This document shows positions 1 through 5,368 of a stretch of DNA of 5,728 nucleotides, in pieces. Source of the stretch: Candidatus Auribacterota bacterium (GTDB taxonomy: Bacteria > Auribacterota > JAFGBW01 > JAFGJP01); assembly GCA_016929035.1 (NCBI GenBank), contig JAFGJP010000114.1:1-5728 (forward strand), read 5' to 3'. The number at the start of each line of letters is the position of its first letter. Positions within the stretch are counted from its first letter, which is position 1. Both the position numbers and the translations under genes were made by a program. The notes under the pieces were generated by a model. It saw only the letters and a program-made list of their open reading frames with translations, was not told the origin of the DNA and ran no database searches.

Positions 1-378
1 ATGATGAAAGCTTTTTTTGACAGATCAAGCCACTTTATACACTGCAGGCGTTTACTGGGAAAATTTGTTGCCGGTGCCGTGACATCAGGAAGCGGGCATG
101 ACAGTGATGTATTGGATTATATGAAATATTATGCTCAAACATGCTCTGCACAGTTTACCGGCGGAGTCTCTTCTCGTGCCTCGAATATTAAAGAAAAGAT
201 GCAGGATGCTTTTCAGCTGGGAAAAAACCTTATCTCTGATATCCGTGAGAAAAAAGAATATCCTGAACAGATGCAGGTCATCGCCAGGCATGCAAAGCAT
301 TTTCGAAATGTCATGGAACTGATGAAAAACGAGTGGGTGAATGAGTATCAATACTGGAAAGAAAGAAACTGGCTCTGA
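1..378 (+). CDS. C-terminal part of a flavodoxin-fold NAD(P)H-dependent FMN reductase-like protein (5' end outside window)
   Basis: The reading frame is open from base 1 to a TGA at 376-378 (125 codons). It opens with MMKAFFDRSSHF, which resembles the internal 'MKAFxDR' segment of NADPH-dependent FMN reductases and iron-sulfur flavoproteins, where the FMN-binding loop after the third strand leads into a helix. Next come GKFVAGAVTSGSGHD (about residues 20-34), fitting the following core strand and loop, and a helix with AQFTGGVSS (about 51-59). The last 65 residues are charged and helical. Family members are usually 180-220 residues, so the N-terminal half with the main FMN phosphate loop probably lies upstream, and the ATG at base 1 is probably an internal methionine. 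In this family the flavin carries electrons from NAD(P)H to acceptors in the cytoplasm. The substrate cannot be told. The family call rests on motif memory; the missing 5' end is inferred. Confidence 0.6.
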   Translation: MMKAFFDRSSHFIHCRRLLGKFVAGAVTSGSGHDSDVLDYMKYYAQTCSAQFTGGVSSRASNIKEKMQDAFQLGKNLISDIREKKEYPEQMQVIARHAKHFRNVMELMKNEWVNEYQYWKERNWL

Positions 379-396
379 TCATATCAATGCCACAGC

Positions 397-414
397 TAGC
401 CACGAAGAACCACG
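397..414 (+). repeat. Short copy of the AGCC + CGAAG spacer word
   Basis: TAGCCACGAAGAACCACG starts 19 bases after the flavoprotein stop. It shares the AGCC head and the CGAAGAA core with the longer element at 1222-1252. It looks like a truncated or decayed member of the same family. Confidence 0.5.
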
Positions 415-417
415 TAT

Positions 418-445
418 AACCTAACAACAATCACCTAAAACCTTT
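418..445 (+). repeat. Heptamer array, AACCTAA family
   Basis: Four consecutive 7-base units occur here: AACCTAA (418), CAACAAT (425), CACCTAA (432) and AACCTTT (439). Units are degenerate but stay in register. The family resembles the AACCTGA array at 1325-1369. Confidence 0.5.
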
Positions 446-455
446 TTCTTTTTTT

Positions 456-487
456 ATCGTGTATCTTGTATCCTGCATCGTGTATCT
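456..487 (+). repeat. Heptamer array, ATCNTGY family
   Basis: The units are ATCGTGT (456), ATCTTGT (463), ATCCTGC (470), ATCGTGT (477) and a partial ATCT (484). Variation falls at positions 4 and 7 of the unit, while ATC and TG stay fixed. The same family returns near the right edge at 5625-5638 and 5678-5695. A T-rich run precedes the array. Confidence 0.75.
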
Positions 488-498
488 ACTCTTTTTTT

Positions 499-547
499 AA
501 CGGACCTAACGGACTAAACCGGCTAAACGGGCAAAACAGACCAAACG
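499..547 (+). repeat. Degenerate AACGGACT array, period 8-10
   Basis: Five units and a partial one run head to tail: AACGGACCT (499), AACGGACT (508), AAACCGGCT (516), AAACGGGC (525), AAAACAGACC (533) and AAACG (543). Unit length drifts between 8 and 10, unlike the strict heptamer arrays. It ends just before the proposed mscL promoter. Confidence 0.65.
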
Positions 548-551
548 TTTC

Positions 552-580
552 TTGACGCATTTAAATCCAGGGTATAGGAT
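552..580 (+). promoter_or_regulatory. Predicted sigma70-type promoter of mscL
   Basis: A -35 box TTGACG (552-557, 5 of 6 consensus bases) and a -10 box TAGGAT (575-580, 4 of 6) are separated by exactly 17 bases. The start of transcription would fall near 587, giving a leader of about 45 bases before the mscL ATG. This places mscL under its own promoter rather than in an operon with the flavoprotein gene. The assignment is from consensus matching only. Confidence 0.5.
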
Positions 581-597
581 TATGTTCTAATTAAAAC

Positions 598-612
598 TCC
601 GGATTGTCCGGA
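598..612 (+). promoter_or_regulatory. Inverted repeat in the mscL leader
   Basis: TCCGGA and TCCGGA form a perfect 6-bp stem around a TTG loop, ending four bases before the AAGGAGG ribosome binding site. In RNA it would be a short GC-rich hairpin in the leader; in DNA it could be a small operator. It is not followed by a T-run, so it is not a terminator. Function is unknown and chance is possible for a repeat this short. Confidence 0.35.
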
Positions 613-616
613 AAAG

Positions 617-623
617 AAGGAGG
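617..623 (+). promoter_or_regulatory. Strong ribosome binding site of mscL
   Basis: AAGGAGG, close to a full anti-16S match, lies 8 bases before the ATG at 632 and fixes that start. Confidence 0.85.
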
Positions 624-631
624 AAGACGAG

Positions 632-1093
632 ATGAAAAAGATGCTGCAGGAATTCAAAGAGTTTGCCATGCGCGGCAATGTGGTGGACATGGCTGTCGGT
701 ATCGTTATCGGCGGCGCGTTCGGTACTATCGTCAAAAGCATGGTGGCAGACATACTGATGCCGCCGCTTGGCCTTTTGCTGGGAGGCGTTGACTTCAGCA
801 ATATATTTGTTGTCCTCAAGCAGGGAGCAGAAGTCGCCGGACCTTATGCCTCTCTGGCCGATGCTCAGGCAGCAGGAGCTGTGACGCTGAACCTGGGTGT
901 TTTTATTAATACGGTTATCAGCTTTATTATCGTTGCCTTTGCCATTTTCATGCTTATCAAGGGGATGAACAGGCTGCAGCGCAAAAAGGTGGAAACACCG
1001 GCAGCGCCGACGACAAAAGAATGTCCGTACTGCCTGTCATCTATTGCTCTCAAGGCTACACGCTGCCCGAACTGCACATCTGAGATCAGTTAA
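632..1093 (+). CDS. mscL: Large-conductance mechanosensitive channel MscL with C-terminal zinc ribbon
   Basis: This 153-residue inner-membrane protein should form a pentameric pore that opens under high membrane tension and releases solutes during hypo-osmotic shock. The N-terminal amphipathic helix and first membrane helix are nearly canonical: EFAMRGNVVDMAVG at about residues 10-23, then KSMVADILMPPLGLLLGG (35-52). The pore-lining Leu19 and Val23 of the E. coli protein correspond to Met20 and Ile24. A periplasmic loop of about 30 residues leads to the second membrane helix (about 88-110, ending AFAIFMLIKGMNRLQRKK). The tail differs from E. coli: instead of the usual cytoplasmic helical bundle, residues 131-148 hold two CxxC knuckles (Cys131, Cys134, Cys145, Cys148), a rubredoxin-like zinc ribbon. 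From memory this tail exists in other environmental MscL proteins. The start is fixed by AAGGAGG 8 bases upstream. Family identity is nearly certain; metal binding is inferred. Confidence 0.97.
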   Translation: MKKMLQEFKEFAMRGNVVDMAVGIVIGGAFGTIVKSMVADILMPPLGLLLGGVDFSNIFVVLKQGAEVAGPYASLADAQAAGAVTLNLGVFINTVISFIIVAFAIFMLIKGMNRLQRKKVETPAAPTTKECPYCLSSIALKATRCPNCTSEIS

Positions 1094-1096
1094 TAT

Positions 1097-1122
1097 AGCC
1101 ACAGAGACACAAAGGCACAGAG
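1097..1122 (+). repeat. CACAGAG spacer element, copy 1
   Basis: This element begins AGCC and continues as three 8-base units of CACAGAGA / CACAAAGG type, starting three bases after the mscL stop. It matches 5419-5444 at 25 of 26 positions in the same orientation. From memory, such CACAGAG words are widespread in spacers of many environmental bacterial genomes. Their role is not established. Confidence 0.85.
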
Positions 1123-1128
1123 AAGAAA

Positions 1129-1156
1129 GTAAGTAGTAAGTGGTAAGAAGTAAGGA
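1129..1156 (+). repeat. Heptamer array, GTAAGNN family, copy 1
   Basis: Four exact-register units are GTAAGTA (1129), GTAAGTG (1136), GTAAGAA (1143) and GTAAGGA (1150). The first five bases are invariant and only positions 6 and 7 vary. A second array with three of the same unit types lies at 1763-1790. Confidence 0.8.
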
Positions 1157-1163
1157 GCAAAAA

Positions 1164-1205
1164 GAAATTTGAAGTTTAAAATGTGAAATTTGAAATTGTA
1201 AAGCA
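1164..1205 (+). repeat. Heptamer array, GAAATTT family, copy 1
   Basis: Six units in strict 7-base register are GAAATTT (1164), GAAGTTT (1171), AAAATGT (1178), GAAATTT (1185), GAAATTG (1192) and TAAAGCA (1199). A shorter copy lies at 1689-1708, and in both places it follows a heptamer array of another family. Confidence 0.75.
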
Positions 1206-1221
1206 AAAAGAAAAAGATATT

Positions 1222-1252
1222 AGCCGCGAAGAACGCGAAGGACCGCGAAGGG
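1222..1252 (+). repeat. CGCGAAG spacer element, copy 1
   Basis: An AGCC head overlaps three units, CGCGAAGAA (1225), CGCGAAGGAC (1234) and CGCGAAGGG (1244). The full 31 bases match the reverse complement of 5475-5505 at 24 positions without gaps, so this is a dispersed element present in both orientations. Confidence 0.75.
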
Positions 1253-1324
1253 AAAACAGGTTTGCGGTTATAAAAGCCGGTTTTTGGTTTTTTGTTATTA
1301 GTCATTAATTGTTTTTTTTGCTAA

Positions 1325-1369
1325 AACCTATAACCCAGAACCTGAAACCTGATTTAACCTATCACCTGC
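1325..1369 (+). repeat. Heptamer array, AACCTGA family
   Basis: The units AACCTAT (1325), AACCCAG (1332), AACCTGA (1339) and AACCTGA (1346) are followed by a TTT interruption, then AACCTAT (1356) and CACCTGC (1363). The array ends six bases before the ribosome binding site of the next gene. It produces a spurious in-frame upstream extension of that gene. Confidence 0.75.
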
Positions 1370-1374
1370 TTAAC

Positions 1375-1382
1375 AAGGGAGG
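1375..1382 (+). promoter_or_regulatory. Ribosome binding site that decides the start at 1387
   Basis: AAGGGAGG ends four bases before ATG 1387. Spacing is short but usable. The in-frame ATG at 1309 has no such site and its first 26 codons are spacer repeat, so 1387 is chosen. Confidence 0.7.
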
Positions 1383-1386
1383 CGAC

Positions 1387-1647
1387 ATGGCGGAAAGCAG
1401 CACGAATAAAAGGACGACGATCATTCATAGAACACAGAAGCCGGTGCAGGACCTCATCCAGCTGTTGGGGGAGATCGAGATCACCATACGTGAGCTGACG
1501 CTGATTCTGGTAGACTTAACGCCAAGCCGGCATATCGGCGCAGGGGGAAAGGAGAAACCAACAGCCAAACAGCTTGAGATAAAAAAGCAGATCGAAGCAG
1601 CCCAGAAGCGCTATAATGCGGTGCTTAAGCTTCTTATGAAAGGATAA
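1387..1647 (+). CDS. Small helical protein of unknown function, 86 residues
   Basis: I do not recognise this protein. It opens with a polar stretch (about residues 1-17), then a long helix with regular hydrophobic spacing (about 18-45, PVQDLIQLLG...LILVDLTP), a glycine-rich turn (47-55, with HIGAGGKEK) and a second, strongly charged helix (about 59-86, with KQIEAAQKRY and LLMKG at the end). This suggests a helical hairpin, perhaps self-associating as a coiled coil. There is no signal peptide, cysteine or catalytic motif. It is probably cytoplasmic. Its codon use is ordinary and GC is higher than in the flanking repeats, which together with the ribosome binding site argues that it is a real gene. 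It has repeat-filled spacers on both sides, so no operon partner is evident. The promoter was not identified. Confidence 0.7.
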   Translation: MAESSTNKRTTIIHRTQKPVQDLIQLLGEIEITIRELTLILVDLTPSRHIGAGGKEKPTAKQLEIKKQIEAAQKRYNAVLKLLMKG

Positions 1648-1652
1648 GAAGC

Positions 1653-1687
1653 GGTAGTGAGTGGCGCGTTGTGAGTTCTGAGTGAAA
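1653..1687 (+). repeat. Heptamer array, AGTNNTG family
   Basis: Five units in register are GGTAGTG (1653), AGTGGCG (1660), CGTTGTG (1667), AGTTCTG (1674) and AGTGAAA (1681). Units are quite diverged, yet G and T at positions 2 and 3 are kept throughout. It starts five bases after the preceding stop codon. Confidence 0.6.
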
Positions 1688-1688
1688 A

Positions 1689-1708
1689 GAAATTGAAGTT
1701 TGAAATTA
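1689..1708 (+). repeat. GAAATTT family, short copy 2
   Basis: GAAATT (1689, one base short), GAAGTTT (1695) and GAAATTA (1702) repeat the word family of 1164-1205. Confidence 0.6.
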
Positions 1709-1727
1709 TAGGAAAGAAAATTTTATT

Positions 1728-1757
1728 CACCACAGAGGGCACAGAGAACGCAGAGAA
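1728..1757 (+). repeat. CACAGAG spacer element, diverged copy
   Basis: Three 9-base units are CACAGAGGG (1731), CACAGAGAA (1740) and CGCAGAGAA (1749), preceded by CAC instead of the usual AGC. The period is 9 here against 8 at 1097-1122. Confidence 0.7.
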
Positions 1758-1762
1758 AAGCA

Positions 1763-1790
1763 GTAAGTGGTAAGTAGTAAGAAGTAACTG
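1763..1790 (+). repeat. Heptamer array, GTAAGNN family, copy 2
   Basis: The units are GTAAGTG (1763), GTAAGTA (1770), GTAAGAA (1777) and GTAACTG (1784). Three of the four unit types also occur at 1129-1156, but in a different order. As there, the array directly follows a CACAGAG element. Confidence 0.8.
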
Positions 1791-1806
1791 CAAAGAAAGC
1801 AGCAAT

Positions 1807-1841
1807 GCGTAATGAGTAGTGGGTCGTGAGTGGTGAGTAAA
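1807..1841 (+). repeat. Heptamer array, GNGTNRT family
   Basis: Five units in strict register are GCGTAAT (1807), GAGTAGT (1814), GGGTCGT (1821), GAGTGGT (1828) and GAGTAAA (1835). G at position 1 and GT at positions 3 and 4 are kept in all five. Confidence 0.75.
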
Positions 1842-1967
1842 AAAACAAGTTTTGGGTTCTCGGTTTTAGATTTTTCATAGCACCTGATTCTTACCCTGGC
1901 CCTTACCCCTTTTATCACCGCGTTTAATTTTGCGTAACAAGATTGTGGAGAATATGAAGAGAGAAGA

Positions 1968-2726
1968 TTATTCGTATTTAACGTTTTTTAGAAAAGGATT
2001 TTCTTTGTAGCTGTCTTTTATTTCTTCCCATTTGGATGCTTTTTCTTCTTCTGAAGGGATATGTTCCAGTATATTGATGATTTCGATAGCTTCTGTAAAA
2101 TACTGTTCTTCGTTATATTCCATAAGAGAATGTCTTCCCATGCCTGAATAGAAGTAAAGGTTCTTATCTATTTTCTCGTCTGAAAAATCCTGAAAGTCGG
2201 CATTTCCGCCGTCAAGAAAATTTGGGCTGTATTGAAAATATTTCTGAAGAGTTTTTGATGTATATTCCGGACGCGATATCAAGAACAGCCAGTAGGAATT
2301 TCCTTTTTTAAGTTCAGGTGCCTGAAATTCAGGAGCGAAAGCATACACAAAAAATATAGTATCACCTGCTTTTATGCTGTCTCTTTCTTCTACTTCAAAA
2401 CGATATTCCTTTTTTAGGATTTCTTTCACTTTGACTTCCAGAAGAAGAAAACCAGGGAGCATTCTGCCGATGGCATTATGATCTTTAAAAATTGACGACT
2501 TGATTTCATCAGCTTTTTCGTTAATAGTTTTTTCTTTGCTGAATTTAGCAGCAAGAACACTGACTTCTTCCAGTTCGCCTTTTATAATAATATGAGACGG
2601 ATAATAAAAATCTTTTTGTATATCCCTTGGAAATACGTACATCATGCCCGGGGATATTCCTGGTAAAATTGCTGTGAAAAAGATTATTAAAGTTAAAAAA
2701 AATAAATTCTTTTTTATAGCTTTCAT
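1968..2726 (-). CDS. Secreted protein of unknown function, second gene of the kinase operon
   Basis: The 252-residue product starts with a typical export signal: a basic start (MKAIKK) and a hydrophobic core of about 18 residues (8-25). Cleavage probably falls near residues 23-28, and no lipobox cysteine is present. The mature part alternates hydrophobic and charged residues: IIIKGELEEV (46-55), LLLEVKVKEILKKEYRF (94-110), IKAGDTIFFVYAF (118-130) and LKKGNSYWLFLI (139-150). That order of strands, with a charged K-G turn before a YWLFL strand, loosely recalls secreted OB-like or NTR-like beta-barrels, but this is only a weak resemblance. The C-terminal third is acidic and more helical. It begins three bases after the kinase stop and is read from a ribosome binding site inside the kinase gene, so the two are almost certainly co-translated. 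An extracytoplasmic role with the kinase sensor is inferred. GC is visibly lower than in the kinase domain (32% in 2041-2100 by hand count). Confidence 0.8.
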   Translation of the reverse strand: MKAIKKNLFFLTLIIFFTAILPGISPGMMYVFPRDIQKDFYYPSHIIIKGELEEVSVLAAKFSKEKTINEKADEIKSSIFKDHNAIGRMLPGFLLLEVKVKEILKKEYRFEVEERDSIKAGDTIFFVYAFAPEFQAPELKKGNSYWLFLISRPEYTSKTLQKYFQYSPNFLDGGNADFQDFSDEKIDKNLYFYSGMGRHSLMEYNEEQYFTEAIEIINILEHIPSEEEKASKWEEIKDSYKENPFLKNVKYE

Positions 2727-2729
2727 TTT

Positions 2730-5366
2730 TTATCCTTTCTCCAGGCAATAGAACGTGTAGAAGCCTTTATTGATGACCGTAAAATAAATCCGTTTGTCAT
2801 CATGTTGAAATGTGCTTAAATTTCCCTGGAATTCCTGGCGCCAGACGATCTCGCCTTTATCGATATCAATAGCGTTAAGGTAGGATGGTTTATGGAATTC
2901 TCCGGTATCCCAGTCATAATCCGCATAAGATATAACATAAAGCGTATCGCTCAAATATTTCATGTTAGATGAAGGGTCAAGCCTGAACCGCCATTTGATG
3001 GTTCCGTCCTTTGTGCTGATACAGATGAGGTCTTTCTCTAGTGTTCTAATAAGAAGGTTATCTTTCAGAAGCCTCATGAAGTGGAAGGATTCTGCATCGA
3101 GTTCTCTCTCCCAGATAACATGCGAGTCTTGGGCATCAAGAGCCATGACTTTTAAAGGAGTATCAGGGTAAGGTTTTTTGGGCGGAGGAATATCTTCTTC
3201 GTTACGATACCTTTCATGCGCAGGCTCAGGTTCCGGCGGAGCGATCCCGCTGTAAAGAGTGGCGCTCTCAGGTGCAGGGGACTTGACTGTGTAAAGGACG
3301 CCTTTATCATGAATAACAGGAGAAAGGAACCCGTCGGATTCCTTCTGGGACGTGATGCTGCCGGTCTTGAGATCAAGGGTTATAAGATAGCTTTTATCTT
3401 TCCATTTGCCTTCATCAAAATCCCAACGGCCCCATGTGCTGACATATGCGTATTTATCGCCCGGCTCTATAAGGGCAGGAGCTGAAGGCGTGGTGGTTTC
3501 CCATAGGGTCGTACCATTGGAAGGGTCTACTTTATATATGGTGTTAGAGTAGTGGTCTAATCGAAAACCTCTTTGCCTCAGGTCCTTTTTATAATCCACC
3601 ATTATGTAAGTCAGCTCATCTGCCCATCCGGTTCCGTAATAAAGATCTCCTTTTATGTTTACCGGCTTTGGAAATATTTCATCTTCAGACACATGTTCCC
3701 ATTTGATAACGCCTGTTTTTGGGTCGATCATGACAACTCTGTGATTATAAGTGAGTAAAAGAAGGTCTGGATAATTTTTCAATGAGAACCATTCATTGTT
3801 AAGCTCTGTATTCCAGAGGATTTTTTTCTTATCCATATCGAACTTTAAAAGTCTTCTAAGACTTCTCCACGATTTGTCTTTTGTGTATCTTACATAAAGA
3901 TAGCCATCTATAAGCCATGCGTCATGATTGAATCCATTTGGAAGGGGAGTGGAAGATATCCTTGAGCCGTCTTTTATATTATAAATATCAACATTGATAA
4001 TATTTTTTGGCTCAGGTTCTTTTTCTTTGCCAGGTTCCGGTTCTGCCTCTGCCATGGGAACTTTTCTAAATACCATCGTTTTATTTCCCTGGAAAACGCG
4101 GATAGAGTTGTGATCTTCTTTATTCCTCCAGATGATCTCACCTGTTTTTTTATCAACAGCTCCTGTCCCGTCATGAAAATCAACTAGGAGAATATTCGGC
4201 TCAATAGAGTTGACGCTTGTCCAGTACCAGACTTTTTTCTCTCCAGGTATATTCTCTATGATCTTCCAGGCGACTTTTAGCGGCGGCTTAAAAACGTTTT
4301 TATCTTTCAACTCTGGTTCTTCAACAGTAAAGTCCGATTGTTTAGGTTTTTCGCTTTCTATCGGCTCTGCCGCCTTTTCAGCTGTTTTTATGTGAGCTTT
4401 TTTCGTAAAAAGGGCAAAGGCTGTTATGATGCCGATGACGACAAGAATCGCTGATATCCATAAAAGAGCTGATTTTTTTGGAATTCTTTTTTTCTTTTCC
4501 TCTTTTTTCAGCGCTATTGTTCCCTGTTCCAGTGGTTGAACCGTCTCAGGTGAAAGTTTTTTTAGCTCAGATAAAAGCAATCCGGCTGAAGCAAACCGGT
4601 CCTCCGGATTTTTGGCCATCAGCTTTTTCACGATCGCATCAACAGCATGCGGGATGTCGGGTATGAGCTCCTGAGGAGATCTCACCGGTTCATTGATATG
4701 CTTATAGGCAATAGAAAAAGGCGTGTCTCCTTCATAAGGAGTTTTTCCTGTCAGCATCTCGAAAAAACAGGCGCCGAGTGAATAAAGGTCAGCGCGGCTG
4801 TCAACATCCTTACCCTGTGCCTGCTCAGGCGACATGTACCCCGGGCTTCCCACCATCATGCCTGTCATGGTCAGCCGAGTGTCTGTTGCCGCGCGCGCTA
4901 TGCCGAAATCCGTGAGAACCGCCCGGCCGCTCTTTTCAATGATGATATTTGGGGATTTGATGTCCCTGTGGATGATGCCCTTTTCATGAGCGTACTGGAG
5001 GGCGTCGGCTATCTGGATCATCACAGAAACCGCTTCGTCAGGCGTGAGCCTTCCTTTTTGTTTGATGATGTCTTTCAGGGTCTTTCCTTCAAGAAGCTTC
5101 ATGGCAATAAAGTATGTACCCTCGTATTCGCTGACATCGTGGATGGTGACAATGTTCGGATGGTCAAGCCTGGCTGCTGCGCGGGCTTCCCGTAAAAACC
5201 GCTCCACAAGCTGGCTGTCCTGGGCCAGGCTGGAGGGAAGCACTTTGATAGCGACTTTTCGGTTAAGGGATGTCTGGTGGGCAAGGTAAACAACGCCCAT
5301 TCCACCCCTTCCCAGCTCTTTTTCTATTTTGTAGTTGCCAAGTGTTTTCCCTATCATGACTTGCAT
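2730..5366 (-). CDS. Membrane Hanks-type Ser/Thr protein kinase with extracytoplasmic PQQ-like beta-propeller
   Basis: The 878-residue receptor kinase should phosphorylate Ser/Thr on cytoplasmic proteins in response to an outside cue. Catalytic residues are complete: glycine loop LGRGGMG (18-24), VAIK Lys41, helix C Glu60, HRD 133-135 with Asp135, Asn140, DFG 153-155, GSPGYMSPE 173-181, Asp193 and Arg257. The activation loop holds Thr161, Thr163, Thr166 and Thr168 as possible autophosphorylation sites. A basic linker (KKEEKKKRIPKK, 287-298) precedes one membrane helix (299-320), so the C-terminus faces outward. Residues about 365-878 carry eight DxxTGxxxW-like propeller motifs, near 403, 508, 546, 612, 663, 742, 782 and 832, matching PQQ-type or BamB-like eight-bladed propellers. 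Two Pro/Glu-rich insertions (438-453, 698-735) interrupt it. An in-frame stop directly precedes ATG 5366. Met4 (5357) is an equally possible start, and neither has a clear ribosome binding site. The ligand is unknown, and PQQ binding is not implied. Confidence 0.93.
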   Translation of the reverse strand: MQVMIGKTLGNYKIEKELGRGGMGVVYLAHQTSLNRKVAIKVLPSSLAQDSQLVERFLREARAAARLDHPNIVTIHDVSEYEGTYFIAMKLLEGKTLKDIIKQKGRLTPDEAVSVMIQIADALQYAHEKGIIHRDIKSPNIIIEKSGRAVLTDFGIARAATDTRLTMTGMMVGSPGYMSPEQAQGKDVDSRADLYSLGACFFEMLTGKTPYEGDTPFSIAYKHINEPVRSPQELIPDIPHAVDAIVKKLMAKNPEDRFASAGLLLSELKKLSPETVQPLEQGTIALKKEEKKKRIPKKSALLWISAILVVIGIITAFALFTKKAHIKTAEKAAEPIESEKPKQSDFTVEEPELKDKNVFKPPLKVAWKIIENIPGEKKVWYWTSVNSIEPNILLVDFHDGTGAVDKKTGEIIWRNKEDHNSIRVFQGNKTMVFRKVPMAEAEPEPGKEKEPEPKNIINVDIYNIKDGSRISSTPLPNGFNHDAWLIDGYLYVRYTKDKSWRSLRRLLKFDMDKKKILWNTELNNEWFSLKNYPDLLLLTYNHRVVMIDPKTGVIKWEHVSEDEIFPKPVNIKGDLYYGTGWADELTYIMVDYKKDLRQRGFRLDHYSNTIYKVDPSNGTTLWETTTPSAPALIEPGDKYAYVSTWGRWDFDEGKWKDKSYLITLDLKTGSITSQKESDGFLSPVIHDKGVLYTVKSPAPESATLYSGIAPPEPEPAHERYRNEEDIPPPKKPYPDTPLKVMALDAQDSHVIWERELDAESFHFMRLLKDNLLIRTLEKDLICISTKDGTIKWRFRLDPSSNMKYLSDTLYVISYADYDWDTGEFHKPSYLNAIDIDKGEIVWRQEFQGNLSTFQHDDKRIYFTVINKGFYTFYCLEKG
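2733..2738 (-). promoter_or_regulatory. Ribosome binding site inside the end of the kinase gene
   Basis: On the minus strand AAAGGA overlaps the last two kinase codons and ends 6 bases before the ATG at 2726; GGAG lies just before it (2742-2739). The kinase stop falls between the site and the ATG, an arrangement typical of translational coupling. Confidence 0.75.
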
Positions 5367-5368
5367 TT

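Larger units (their letters stand above)
1648..1967. other. Convergent spacer filled with repeat words, no gene
   Basis: This 320-base gap separates the small rightward gene from the leftward kinase operon. It holds, in order, an AGTNNTG heptamer array, a GAAATTT remnant, a CACAGAG element, a GTAAGNN array, a GNGTNRT array, a GGTTTT-rich stretch near 1848-1872 and a pyrimidine-rich stretch (1881-1918) in which CTTACCC occurs twice. No stem followed by a T-run was found on either strand, so how the converging transcripts end is not visible. Short open frames here are made of repeat words and are not credible genes. Confidence 0.7.

Noticed and set aside
491..498. T-run after the flavoprotein gene as a terminator
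   Set aside because: It is preceded by ATCNTGY heptamers with no stem-forming complement.
1090..1305. 71-codon minus-strand open frame
   Set aside because: It is made of the reverse complements of the heptamer arrays (FHILNFKFL and similar), with low complexity and no ribosome site.
1264..1319. Rho-independent terminator near the T-runs at 1281-1293 and 1312-1319
   Set aside because: No stable stem directly precedes either T-run; AAAAGCCGGTTTT is only an imperfect loopless palindrome.
1309..1386. Upstream in-frame extension of the 86-residue gene from ATG 1309
   Set aside because: The 26 extra codons are the AACCTGA array and a T-run, while ATG 1387 has its own ribosome binding site.
1097..1841. 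CRISPR array
   Set aside because: Repeat units are 7-9 bases, head to tail and degenerate, with no spacers of constant length and no nearby cas genes.
1611..1918. Two overlapping minus-strand open frames of 63-64 codons in the convergent spacer
   Set aside because: Both are repeat-derived Leu/Tyr/Thr-rich strings such as LLLTTYHLLL; they overlap in different frames and neither resembles a gene.
2962..5289. Several plus-strand open frames of 60-90 codons opposite the kinase gene
   Set aside because: The minus-strand frame encodes a complete kinase and propeller; the plus-strand frames are short, overlapping and without motifs.
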